Below, in pieces: positions 6,173-12,821 of a stretch of 13,144 nt of DNA. Numbering within the stretch: the first letter of the stretch is position 1; every line of letters starts with the position of its first letter. The translations under genes and the position numbers were made by a program. The stretch is from NCBI GenBank assembly GCA_964511155.1, contig CAZEEJ010000168.1, positions 1 through 13,144 on the forward strand, written 5' to 3'. The notes under the pieces were generated by a model that saw only the letters and a list, made by a program, of their open reading frames with translations, did no database searches and was not told where the DNA came from. The DNA comes from JAAYDF01 sp964511155 (lineage in GTDB: Bacteria; Planctomycetota; Phycisphaerae; UBA1845; PWPN01).

Positions 6173-7188
6173 TCTTTCACGTCCCCGGCGTCGTGATAGG
6201 CCACGCCCGGTTCCACTCCGCGGGCGAACACCTGCTTGATCACGTCCTCGATCGGCGGATCCTCGATGGTCAGGTCGAGGATGGACAGGTCGGCCAGCAG
6301 CCGGCTGGTCACCGCCGCGGCCTCGTCCTTGCCGACCCGCAACGTGACTTTGAGGCCGTCGCGCAGCAGCACCTCCCCCATGCGGTCAAAGGCGTACCCG
6401 TCCGGCAGATGGGCCAAGTCGATCCGGATCACCTTAAACGGGGCCAGCCGGGCACTCAGCGAGGTCCACGGACCATCGAACAGGATGCGCCCGTGGTCGA
6501 TCACCACGATTCGCTTGCACAGCGCCGTCACGTCCGCCATGTAGTGCGAGGTCAGCACGATCGTCGCCCCGTGCCGCCGGTTGTATTCCCGCACGAAGCT
6601 GCGGATCCGGTCCTGCATGGTCACGTCCAGCCCCAACGTCGGCTCGTCCAGGAACATCACCGCCGGCTGGTGCAGCAGCGAGACGCAGATCTCGCACTTC
6701 ATCCGCTCGCCCAGCGACAGCGAACGGATCTGCTTGCGGATCACCGGGCCGATCTCCAGCAGCTCGATCAGCTCGTTCAGCGTACGCCGGCCCACCTCCC
6801 GGTCGACGCGGTAGACCGCCAGGTGAACGAGGAACGAATCCATGGCCGGCAGGTCCCAACTGAGCTGGCTGCGCTGCCCCATGATCATGCTGATGCGTCG
6901 CAGGTAGCTCGACTCCCGCCGCCAGGGCACATGGCCCAGCACCGCCGCCCGCCCGCTCGTCGGGTGCAGCAGGCCGGCCAGCATCTTCAGCGTCGTCGTC
7001 TTGCCCGCGCCGTTAGGGCCCAGAAACCCCACAATCTCGCCCGCCTCGACGTTGAAACCGACCCCATCCACCGCCCGCACCTCGCGGTACCGACGGTTGA
7101 CCAGACTGCGCAGCGCAGCCTTGAACCCGCCTTCACGCTCGGGCACGCGGAACACCTTGCCAAGCTGATCAACCTCGATCTGGGCCAT
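6157..7188 (-). CDS. ABC exporter ATP-binding protein (COG4586-like)
   Basis: 343 aa. Complete nucleotide-binding domain: Walker A GPNGAGKT (57-64), Q-loop Gln105, signature LSLGE (157-161, a variant of LSGGQ), Walker B VMFLDEP (177-183), H-loop His215. An additional C-terminal domain of about 100 residues follows, as in DUF4162-type exporter ATPases. The N-terminal insertion REGGFKAALRSLVNRRYREV before the Walker A is typical of the COG4586 group that works with two DUF990-like permeases, which are the next two genes. Start ATG 7188 matches the family start. No ribosome binding site is visible, and a -10-like TACAAT ends 8 nt before it, suggesting a leaderless mRNA. The last residues (RSER, stop) are encoded within an inverted repeat arm. 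Confidence 0.93.
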   Translation of the reverse strand: MAQIEVDQLGKVFRVPEREGGFKAALRSLVNRRYREVRAVDGVGFNVEAGEIVGFLGPNGAGKTTTLKMLAGLLHPTSGRAAVLGHVPWRRESSYLRRISMIMGQRSQLSWDLPAMDSFLVHLAVYRVDREVGRRTLNELIELLEIGPVIRKQIRSLSLGERMKCEICVSLLHQPAVMFLDEPTLGLDVTMQDRIRSFVREYNRRHGATIVLTSHYMADVTALCKRIVVIDHGRILFDGPWTSLSARLAPFKVIRIDLAHLPDGYAFDRMGEVLLRDGLKVTLRVGKDEAAAVTSRLLADLSILDLTIEDPPIEDVIKQVFARGVEPGVAYHDAGDVKDRSER

Positions 7189-7196
7189 GGTGGGGC

Positions 7197-7202
7197 ATTG
7201 TA
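7197..7202 (-). promoter_or_regulatory. Candidate -10 box for a leaderless ABC operon mRNA
   Basis: TACAAT on the minus strand, 8 nt before ATG 7188. Transcription from it would start at or next to the start codon. No good -35 box is visible. The absence of a Shine-Dalgarno sequence fits a leaderless message. Confidence 0.4.
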
Positions 7203-7233
7203 GCCGATCTGCGGATGAATACGACGCCCCGCC

Positions 7234-7280
7234 GCCGCTTGCGGCTTCGCACTCGGCATCTGCCGCTTGCGGCTTCGCAC
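7234..7280. repeat. Pair of exact 19-bp repeats GCCGCTTGCGGCTTCGCAC
   Basis: Two identical copies (7234-7252 and 7262-7280) in the gap between trpB and the ABC ATPase gene. Each begins with the small hairpin GCCGC-TT-GCGGC. Another exact pair is at 12822-12892. Both pairs lie upstream of a minus-strand gene. Confidence 0.85.
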
Positions 7281-7294
7281 GGCCGGCGAAAAAC

Positions 7295-8515
7295 TCACCC
7301 GATGTGCTTACCCAGCAACCGTGCCACCTCCACGCAGTCCTTATCTCCGCGGCCGGACAGGTTGATCACGATTGCCTGATCCCGCGGCAGGGTGGGCGCC
7401 GCCTTGACGACGTGGGCCACCGCGTGGGCACTTTCCAGCGCGGGGATGATGCCTTCCGTCTCGCAGAGCAGGGTGAAGGCTGCCAGGGCCTCTTCGTCCT
7501 TGGCGCTGACGTACGTTACCCGCCCGGTGTCCTTCCAGTTGGAGTGCAGGGGGCCCACGCCCGGGTAGTCCAGACCGGCGGAGACGGAATGCACCGGCAG
7601 CGTTTGCCCGTCTTCGTCCTGCAGGACGTAGGTATACATGCCATGCAGCACGCCCGGCCGACCCTTTGCCAGCGTGGCCGCGTGCCGATCGCCGTCGATC
7701 CCTTCACCGGCGGCCTCCACGCCCACCAACTGCACGCCGGCGTCCGCCACAAAGGGCGCGAAAATGCCCGCCGCGTTGCTGCCCCCGCCTACGCACGCCA
7801 CCACCATGTCCGGCAACCGACCCTGCGTCGCCAGGAACTGCGCCCGCGTTTCCCGCCCGATCACCGATTGCAGGTCGCACACGATCATCGGGAACGGGTG
7901 CGGGCCCATCACGCTGCCGATCACGTAGTGCGTATGCTCCACGCTCCCCATCCAGTCGCGCATCGCCTCGTTGATCGCGTCTTTCAGCGTCTTCTGTCCG
8001 CTCTCCACCGCCACCACGTGCGTGCCCAGCAGTTCCATGCGGAACACGTTGAGCTTCTGCCGCCGCACGTCCTCGGAGCCCATGTACACGACGCACTCGA
8101 GCCCCAGGACCGCGGCCGCGGTGGCCGTCGCCACGCCGTGCTGGCCCGCCCCCGTCTCCGCGATCACCCGCCGCTTGCCCATCCGCACCGCCAGCAGGGC
8201 CTGCCCCAGCGTGTTGTTGATCTTGTGCGCGCCCGTGTGGTTCAGGTCCTCGCGTTTCAGGTAGATGCGGGCGCCCCCAAGCCGTTCGGTCAGCCGGCGG
8301 GCGAAGTACAGCGGGCTCGGCCGCCCCACGTAGTCCTTCAGGTAGCCGTCCAACTCCGCCCAGAACGCGGCGTCCTGCCGTGCACGCCCGTACTCCGCCG
8401 CCAACTGGTGGATCGCGGCCATCAGCGTTTCAGGAACATACTGTCCGCCGAACGGCCCGAATCGCCCGTGGTCATCCGGGGCACTCAACGCGTTACCGGC
8501 CATCACTTCGCTCAT
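7295..8515 (-). CDS. trpB: Tryptophan synthase beta chain
   Basis: 406 aa, standard length. It condenses indole with L-serine to give tryptophan, using pyridoxal phosphate, normally as an alpha2-beta2 complex with TrpA in the cytoplasm. The family opening GRFGPFGGQYVPETLM is intact. The PLP lysine is in HTGAHKINN (Lys98), the catalytic glutamate in AETGAGQHG (Glu120), and the phosphate-binding loop GGGSN is at 243-247. This is the ordinary TrpB1 type. I prefer ATG 8515 because GAGAGG then stands 5 nt upstream; ATG 8518 directly before it is an alternative. No other trp gene is nearby: the gene follows a ROK kinase after a 195-bp repeat-filled gap and precedes an unrelated ABC operon, so it is probably its own unit. 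I see no leader peptide rich in Trp codons. Confidence 0.97.
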   Translation of the reverse strand: MSEVMAGNALSAPDDHGRFGPFGGQYVPETLMAAIHQLAAEYGRARQDAAFWAELDGYLKDYVGRPSPLYFARRLTERLGGARIYLKREDLNHTGAHKINNTLGQALLAVRMGKRRVIAETGAGQHGVATATAAAVLGLECVVYMGSEDVRRQKLNVFRMELLGTHVVAVESGQKTLKDAINEAMRDWMGSVEHTHYVIGSVMGPHPFPMIVCDLQSVIGRETRAQFLATQGRLPDMVVACVGGGSNAAGIFAPFVADAGVQLVGVEAAGEGIDGDRHAATLAKGRPGVLHGMYTYVLQDEDGQTLPVHSVSAGLDYPGVGPLHSNWKDTGRVTYVSAKDEEALAAFTLLCETEGIIPALESAHAVAHVVKAAPTLPRDQAIVINLSGRGDKDCVEVARLLGKHIG

Positions 8516-8585
8516 CATCGCCTCTCACTTTGCCCATGTCCGAACCGAGCGAACTTGTTCGTGGTCCCAGCCACGCACCCGAAGC

Positions 8586-8685
8586 ACTGCTCAAAGAGCA
8601 GTGGCACACAGTAGCGGCCGCCCCCCGTGGCGGCCGGGGACGCGAAGGACGGCCGCGCTCGCTGGCGCACTGCTCAAAGAGCAGT
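8586..8685. repeat. ACTGCTC hairpin repeats flanking copy 2 of the 26-mer hairpin
   Basis: ACTGCTC-AAA-GAGCAGT occurs exactly at 8586-8602 and 8669-8685, each followed by (G/A)GCACAC. Between them is the second exact copy of the 26-mer GC hairpin (8611-8636; first copy at 1578-1603). The second ACTGCTC hairpin begins 25 nt past the ROK kinase stop and may help end its message. These elements fill most of the gap between the ROK kinase and trpB. Confidence 0.8.
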
Positions 8686-8710
8686 AGCACACGGGCGGTG
8701 ACCTCGGCAG

Positions 8711-9703
8711 TCACGTCGCCGACGGCACCGAGTCCATCTCCGCCATCGCCAGGGCCGCCGCTCCCACGACCCCGGCATCAGCCCCCAGGGCCACCGCCTC
8801 GATCTCCACCCGCCGCGTTGCGTTCGGTTGTCCGACCTCGGCCACTCCCGCCCGCACCGCCGCCAGCAGGGGCTCTCCCAGCGCCCCGATCCCCCCGCCG
8901 ATCAACACCTTCTCCGGACCGTAGATCACCGACCACGCGGCCACGCCCGCTCCCAGCCACCAGCCGCACTCCCGCACCGCCTCGGCTGCCGCGTCGTCGC
9001 CCTCCCGCAGGGCCTGCCCGATCTCGACGCCCGTCAGTCGGCCCCGTTCCGCTCGCAGGGCCGCCAGTCGCGAGCCCGGCCGGGCATCGGCCAGCTCCCC
9101 AGCCCGCCGCTCCAGCACCGGGCCGGAGGCATGGGCTTCGACGCACCCGCGGGCTCCGCACCGGCACGCCGGGCCTTTCGCATCCACGATCACATGTCCC
9201 AGACTGCCAGGAATGTGGTTCCAGATTCGCAGGATCCGGCCTCCCAGCACCACCCCGGCTCCGATCCCCGTCCCCACGGCCGCCACGATCAGTCGGTCTA
9301 CGCCCCGGCCGGCCCCGAAGCGGTACTCGCCGTACGCCGCCGCATTCGAGTCCGCGTCGAACACCACCGGCAGCCCGGCACCGCGCCGCAGGTTCGCCAG
9401 GAAGTCCCCCCCGTTGAGCGTGGGCAGGTTCGCGGCAAACACCAGTTTCGACCGGGCCGCATCCATATACCCGGGCATGACTACGCCCACGCCGGCCGGA
9501 TCCGCACCTGACGCCCGAGCATCTCCGCTGAGCGCGTGGATCTCCGCCAGAATCAAATGGGTGATCCGCTCCGCCGGCCAGTTGCCGTCCAACGGGGTCT
9601 GCCGTCGAAGCGTGATTCCACCGGCTTCGTCGACCAGGGCCAGCTTGACGCTCTGTCCGCCCAGGTCAACGCCGATCGCCGAAACTCGGTCCTGATCACC
9701 CAT
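8711..9703 (-). CDS. ROK family sugar kinase-like protein
   Basis: 330 aa, usual for ROK kinases, which phosphorylate glucose or related sugars with ATP in the cytoplasm. The N-terminal phosphate motif is DLGGQSVK (13-20), where the usual form is DxGGTxxK. The catalytic aspartate is in DADSNAAAYGE (Asp118), and GTGIGAG (144-150) follows. The zinc motif CRCGARGC (180-187: Cys180, Cys182, Cys187) with His170 is complete. The sugar-binding motif normally written ExGH reads SLGH (167-170): serine replaces the glutamate that contacts the sugar. This could mean a changed substrate or a non-kinase role, so I do not name a sugar. I chose ATG 9703, which puts DLGG at the normal distance; the frame extends to 9814 through non-conserved sequence. 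No DNA-binding N-terminus is present, so it is not a ROK repressor. Confidence 0.88.
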   Translation of the reverse strand: MGDQDRVSAIGVDLGGQSVKLALVDEAGGITLRRQTPLDGNWPAERITHLILAEIHALSGDARASGADPAGVGVVMPGYMDAARSKLVFAANLPTLNGGDFLANLRRGAGLPVVFDADSNAAAYGEYRFGAGRGVDRLIVAAVGTGIGAGVVLGGRILRIWNHIPGSLGHVIVDAKGPACRCGARGCVEAHASGPVLERRAGELADARPGSRLAALRAERGRLTGVEIGQALREGDDAAAEAVRECGWWLGAGVAAWSVIYGPEKVLIGGGIGALGEPLLAAVRAGVAEVGQPNATRRVEIEAVALGADAGVVGAAALAMAEMDSVPSAT

Positions 9704-9746
9704 TCCCACCCAGCCAGTCTTGGAATCCACCCCCGAACTACGGATG

Positions 9747-9767
9747 TCACCGGTTCTCAGCCGGTGA
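9747..9767. promoter_or_regulatory. Hairpin or operator-like dyad upstream of the ROK kinase
   Basis: A perfect 7-bp stem, TCACCGG with CCGGTGA, and a 7-nt loop, 44 nt before ATG 9703. On the minus strand a weak promoter-like pair, TTGCCG (9809-9814), 18 bp spacer, TACGAT (9785-9790), lies upstream of it. The dyad would then be in the 5' leader and might be a regulator site or an RNA hairpin. No known binding protein is suggested by the sequence. Confidence 0.3.
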
Positions 9768-9821
9768 TCGCACCGCCATGGGGTATCGTACCGTCGCCTC
9801 GTGCGGGTCGGCAAACAAGAA

Positions 9822-9895
9822 GGGTGTCAGGAACGTGCGTCGCGAAGACAGCAGCCCGCAGGCTACGGATTCCGAAACGCACGTTCCTGGCACCC
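9822..9895. repeat. REP-like inverted repeat, 19-bp arms
   Basis: Left arm GGGTGTCAGGAACGTGCGT (9822-9840) pairs with 9877-9895 at 18 of 19 positions, with a 36-nt centre. It begins 35 nt past the PEP-CTERM gene stop. The GGTGYCAGGAAC core resembles ends I associate with REP elements mobilised by IS200-like RAYT transposases; no transposase is in this window. It could also act as a transcript-end structure. Confidence 0.75.
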
Positions 9896-9929
9896 GATTT
9901 CGTTTGACCCGTGCGCGCTGACGGCACGG

Positions 9930-10466
9930 TCAGCGCTGCCGCCGGGCCAGGGCGCCCAGCCCGTAGGTCAGCAGCAACGCGCTGGCCGGCTCGGGGATCG
10001 GCTCTACGCTGACGGCCAGAATGTACGGGCCTGGTTCCGAGTGTTGGCCGGTGAAACCGACGTCGCCTGCGCCGGTCACGGCCAGATAATACGTGGCGTC
10101 GGCTGGGACAAAAAACCTGATCGTCGAGCCCGTGGCGATGCCGCCCAGTGCTGAGTCGTCGTCCAGTGCCAACAGGCCGCCGCCCGAGTCGAACAACCCC
10201 AGCAGTGTGTTCGGGTTGGTGAACATCGGGTGCACGGGCGTCGCCACGACGGTCAGCAGGTCATCTTTCAGCAGCGAGATGCTAAAAACATCCACGTCGC
10301 CGACGCTACTGAGCGGCATCACTCCTACGTTCGCCCAGGGTTTGATCCCTACGATGATCGGGTTCGCGGTGGGGATCGTGTTGTTGGGCTCGCTTTCGAT
10401 GAGCGTCGCTTGAGCGGTCGCCACCCAACCCAATACACACATGCCAGCGCGCAGTAATCGCTGCAT
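9930..10466 (-). CDS. PEP-CTERM sorting-domain protein with PPC-like domain
   Basis: 178 aa secreted protein. A signal peptide (residues 1-20) ends at ATAQA. A mature region opening IESEPNNTIPTAN resembles the start of bacterial pre-peptidase C-terminal (PPC) beta-sandwich domains, and continues with DVDVFSISL, LGLFDSGG, TYYLAVTG and PGPYILAVSV, the usual PPC strands. The C-terminus is a PEP-CTERM tail: PEP (158-160), a short hydrophobic stretch (161-174) and RRQR at the end. In PEP-CTERM systems an exosortase removes the tail and exports the protein, often to the exopolysaccharide-rich surface. No exosortase is in the window. Start ATG 10466 has GGGGAGAG 5 nt upstream; the longer frame to 10547 lacks a signal peptide at its start. 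Its binding partner is unknown. Confidence 0.85.
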   Translation of the reverse strand: MQRLLRAGMCVLGWVATAQATLIESEPNNTIPTANPIIVGIKPWANVGVMPLSSVGDVDVFSISLLKDDLLTVVATPVHPMFTNPNTLLGLFDSGGGLLALDDDSALGGIATGSTIRFFVPADATYYLAVTGAGDVGFTGQHSEPGPYILAVSVEPIPEPASALLLTYGLGALARRQR

Positions 10467-10805
10467 CGGTTCTCTCCCCAAAGGCAACATCCCCGGCAGG
10501 CGGCAAGCGGGACACGGTCCCCGTGCACCGGGTATGCACCTCTTCAACGTCAGGAACCGCGGGCCTCTGGGTGGGTTCTCTCTCTCCCCCAGTCGGACGG
10601 GCGCGTCTCCCGGCGCGCCGCCTCTGGCCCACGTATCTCAGTAGGAGATTATCGCATTTCCCGCGGAACGTCAACCGTCGAACTGAGCGGGGTGGATGTC
10701 CACCCACGGCTACCCGCGAGGCAGGAAGCTAACAGGCACGGGGTGCCGTTTGTGCAGCACGGCTGCAACCGACGGGAGCGCTGTGGAGTGGCAGCCGGGG
10801 CCTGC
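10467..10805. other. Gene-free leader and spacer upstream of the PEP-CTERM gene
   Basis: About 340 bp between the lipoprotein stop and the PEP-CTERM start. It contains the PEP-CTERM ribosome binding site, a small hairpin GGGAC-ACG-GTCCC near 10508-10520, and a promoter candidate at 10648-10674. I see no ORF, tRNA or recognised riboswitch. Confidence 0.55.
10648..10674 (-). promoter_or_regulatory. Candidate promoter for the PEP-CTERM gene
   Basis: On the minus strand, TTGACG (10669-10674), 15-bp spacer, GATAAT (10648-10653). Both boxes match at 5 of 6 positions, but the spacer is 2 bp short of the optimum. It would give a 5' leader of about 175 nt. Confidence 0.4.
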
Positions 10806-11555
10806 TCAGGGTTGGGGGGCCGGGGGGGGCACCTGACGCGGCTGATGGCTGGCCGGCTGGGCCTCGTAGGGTGCGTCCAGGCTGGCCAGGTATTCCTCCA
10901 CCGCGGCGTTGGACGGGTTCAGCTCATGTGCCCGCCGTAGCGAGTCAATGGCCAGGGCCCGGTTGCCCGTCCGCAGGTAGAGTTGCCCCATGGCCGCGTA
11001 CGTCTCCGCCATGTCCGGGGCCGTGGATAGCGAGATCTTGTAGTACCGCAGAGCGTTGTCGTAATCGCCGCGCTCCCGGTACTCGTTGCCCAGGACGAGG
11101 AAGTGGTCCGCCACCCCGCGGTTGTTGTACGCCACGCGCTGGCTGACCGCCAGGGCCTCATCGTATTTGCCACGGGCCTCGAAAGCCTCGTTCTTGGCCT
11201 CCGCGGCCGCCATGTAGTTGGGCCAGCTCTTGAGCGCGTCGGTGAAGTAGAGGATCGAGGTGTCCAGCTCCCGGCGAGCCGATGGAATGTCGCCGTCACG
11301 GAACTTGCGCGCGGCGACCGTGCGGTAGTTCAGCCCCATGTAATAGTTGGCCTGCGGGTCTTCGCGGCGAATCTCCAGGATCTCGCGCAGCGTGGCCATC
11401 GACTCGATGTACTGACGGTTACGGAACTGATCGATCGCCTGTTCACGCATCTCCTGGATGCTGGGGGCGCACCCGAACAGCCCGCCGCCGAGCACTGCGG
11501 CGAACGACAACGCCACCGTCGCCACTCGCGTTCGTGTACCAATCGGTCCCGACAT
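10806..11555 (-). CDS. TPR-repeat lipoprotein
   Basis: 249 aa. A lipoprotein signal peptide has basic residues (Arg8, Arg10), a hydrophobic core and the lipobox-like LFGC with Cys29 as the acylation site. The mature part is mostly paired helices of tetratricopeptide repeats; the clearest are NYYMGLNYR onward, DHFLVLGNEYRERGDYDNALRYYKISLSTAPD, and AETYAAMGQLYLRTGNRALAIDSLRRAHELNPS. The C-terminal ~20 residues are Pro/Gln-rich. TPR lipoproteins are protein-interaction scaffolds at the cell envelope, and the partner here is unknown. Start ATG 11555 has GGGAGG 8 nt upstream and puts the signal peptide at the N-terminus; upstream ATGs would add a non-signal extension. It is divergent from the LigD-type gene, with 104 bp between starts. 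Confidence 0.88.
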   Translation of the reverse strand: MSGPIGTRTRVATVALSFAAVLGGGLFGCAPSIQEMREQAIDQFRNRQYIESMATLREILEIRREDPQANYYMGLNYRTVAARKFRDGDIPSARRELDTSILYFTDALKSWPNYMAAAEAKNEAFEARGKYDEALAVSQRVAYNNRGVADHFLVLGNEYRERGDYDNALRYYKISLSTAPDMAETYAAMGQLYLRTGNRALAIDSLRRAHELNPSNAAVEEYLASLDAPYEAQPASHQPRQVPPPAPQP

Positions 11556-11604
11556 GATTCTGACCTCCCTGACTGCCTGGCGTGGGACATCCTTGCCTAC
11601 TGTC

Positions 11605-11633
11605 ATCCTACTCCCCACCGAGAGCGAGGGCAA
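11605..11633 (-). promoter_or_regulatory. Candidate sigma-70-type promoter for the TPR lipoprotein
   Basis: On the minus strand, TTGCCC (11628-11633), exactly 17 bp spacer, TAGGAT (11605-11610). Each box matches at 4 of 6 positions. It lies about 50 nt before ATG 11555 and back-to-back with the -10 box of the divergent gene. Confidence 0.4.
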
Positions 11634-11646
11634 GGACATATCGGCT

Positions 11647-11652
11647 TATAAT
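11647..11652 (+). promoter_or_regulatory. Consensus -10 box for a leaderless LigD-type mRNA
   Basis: A perfect TATAAT ends 7 nt before ATG 11660. Transcription would begin at about the A of the start codon. There is no Shine-Dalgarno sequence for this ATG and no clear -35 box. An in-frame ATG at 11652 overlaps the box itself and is therefore unlikely. Confidence 0.5.
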
Positions 11653-11659
11653 GATAGCC

Positions 11660-12085
11660 ATGACCACCCTTCGCGTACACAGCGCTCCAGACTCGCGTTT
11701 TGTACTCCTGCATCATGTTCTATCGGACGATTCCCACTGGGATCTGATGCTGGAGGCCGGCCCGGCCCTGGCGACCTGGCGATTGGCCGCCGACCCGACC
11801 GCGTCCGGAGAGATCCCGGGGACCGGCGGGGTGCCCGCCCGGCGCATCGCCGACCACCGTCCGGCCTACCTGGACTACGAGGGACCGGTCTCCGGGAACC
11901 GGGGCCACGTCCGGCAGGTTGACGCGGGTACCTACAGCCTGCTCGAGCAGTCCGCGGACTGCTGGGTGGTACGCCTGAGCGGTAGCCGCCTCCGGGGAGT
12001 CTACCACTTGCCGGCGGGGCAGGCAGCGGGGACGCTCCGACGGCGTCAGTCCCTCTCTTCCGAGACGGATCGGGCCAACGGTTGA
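11660..12085 (+). CDS. Stand-alone LigD-type 3'-phosphoesterase domain protein
   Basis: 141 aa, one domain (DNA ligase D 3'-phosphoesterase, PF13298 type). In LigD this domain cleans 3' ends during non-homologous end joining. Here it stands alone without polymerase, ligase or Ku. Matches run in order: FVLLHH, then SHWDLMLE (corresponding to the LigD HYDLRLE motif), then DHRPAYLDYEG and VDAGTY (LigD has DH..EY.DFEG and WD.GT). The metal-site histidines and aspartate (HH, HWD, DH) are kept, but the arginine of DLRLE, important in characterised LigD, is methionine here. The role is therefore uncertain. ATG 11660 follows a consensus -10 box by 7 nt. The last 40 bp overlap the 3' end of the convergent membrane-protein gene, in a tail beyond the domain. 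Confidence 0.8.
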   Translation: MTTLRVHSAPDSRFVLLHHVLSDDSHWDLMLEAGPALATWRLAADPTASGEIPGTGGVPARRIADHRPAYLDYEGPVSGNRGHVRQVDAGTYSLLEQSADCWVVRLSGSRLRGVYHLPAGQAAGTLRRRQSLSSETDRANG

Positions 12086-12780
12086 AAGGTCGCCACCGCC
12101 TCGCCGGGGCCGAACCGCAGCCCGGTGATCCGGAAGGGCTGCTCGCCGTTCTGCCAGACCCATTCGTTCGGGATGACGATTCCCGCAAACAGCCCGCTCA
12201 GAGGGGGAATCGGGCGATCGCCGATCTGAGTGGAGAACGTCTCGCCTACGGGCCAGCTTCGGGCGTCGAGAGTCGCCAGTTGCCCCTCGACCCACGCCTG
12301 GGGTACGGGCAGCGAGCCCGCCGACGCCCGCACCAGCCGCAGGGTGATCCCCTCCTGATGCACCTCCGCCCGCAGCCGGACGTGCAGCACGGTGTGCACA
12401 CCACGATGCAGGCACTTCACCGCGAGCCGGATGCCCTCGCCGTCGAGCACCACGTGAGGGTCGGTCATGATCCGCGGGAGCCAGTTCCTGGAGGTGGGCC
12501 ACATCTCCTCCCGAGTGGCCAGCCAGGCGTTCACCTGGTCCTGCGTGAAGCGGCAATCGAACGGCTGCCGCGACGTATTGAGCCCCTCGCTGAGGCTATC
12601 GAACGTCCGCACGAAGTCATCGCGCACCGCCTGCCGCTGGTCCGGCGGAATGGCCATTGGCCGGTACCAGCCCGGGATATGCTGGAACAGCATCCAGCCC
12701 GTGACCAGCGCCGCTAGCCCGATCAACCCGCCGCCCAGCGCAAGCCAGCGGATCCAGCGGATGTTCTGGCGCGTTTGCAT
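12046..12780 (-). CDS. Single-pass membrane protein of unknown function
   Basis: 244 aa. A basic N-terminus is followed by one hydrophobic segment (residues ~9-32), then an extracytoplasmic-looking domain with FTQDQVNAWLATREEMWP, then alternating beta-type segments such as IRLAVKCLHRG, TVLHVRLRAEVHQ and ITLRLVRASAGSLPVP. The pattern (a helix ending in VNAWL, then strands describing a lipid-barrel-like sheet) recalls DUF2140/DUF2993-type proteins, but I do not recognise a family. No catalytic motif is seen. Start ATG 12780 puts the membrane segment at the N-terminus; a purine-rich GGGGGAGAG lies rather far upstream (about 13 nt). The open frame continues to 12840, but only into a dispersed repeat. 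Convergent with, and overlapping by 40 bp, the LigD-type gene. Confidence 0.75.
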   Translation of the reverse strand: MQTRQNIRWIRWLALGGGLIGLAALVTGWMLFQHIPGWYRPMAIPPDQRQAVRDDFVRTFDSLSEGLNTSRQPFDCRFTQDQVNAWLATREEMWPTSRNWLPRIMTDPHVVLDGEGIRLAVKCLHRGVHTVLHVRLRAEVHQEGITLRLVRASAGSLPVPQAWVEGQLATLDARSWPVGETFSTQIGDRPIPPLSGLFAGIVIPNEWVWQNGEQPFRITGLRFGPGEAVATFQPLARSVSEERD

Positions 12781-12821
12781 CAGCGTCGCGTTACTCTCCC
12801 CCGCGGGCAGTGTCAAGCTCC

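Noticed and set aside
6067..7203. 378-codon plus-strand frame opposite the ABC ATPase
   Set aside because: Antisense shadow of a gene with complete ATPase motifs.
8550..8561. CGAACTTGTTCG upstream of trpB as a LexA/SOS box
   Set aside because: The half-sites resemble CGAAC/GTTCG, but the spacer is 2 nt where the known box has 4, and trpB is not an SOS gene.
7187..8614. 475-codon plus-strand frame opposite trpB
   Set aside because: Antisense shadow; trpB is unmistakable and this frame has no recognisable domain.
8380..9417. 345-codon plus-strand frame opposite the ROK kinase
   Set aside because: Pro/Arg/Ser-dominated antisense frame running through repeats.
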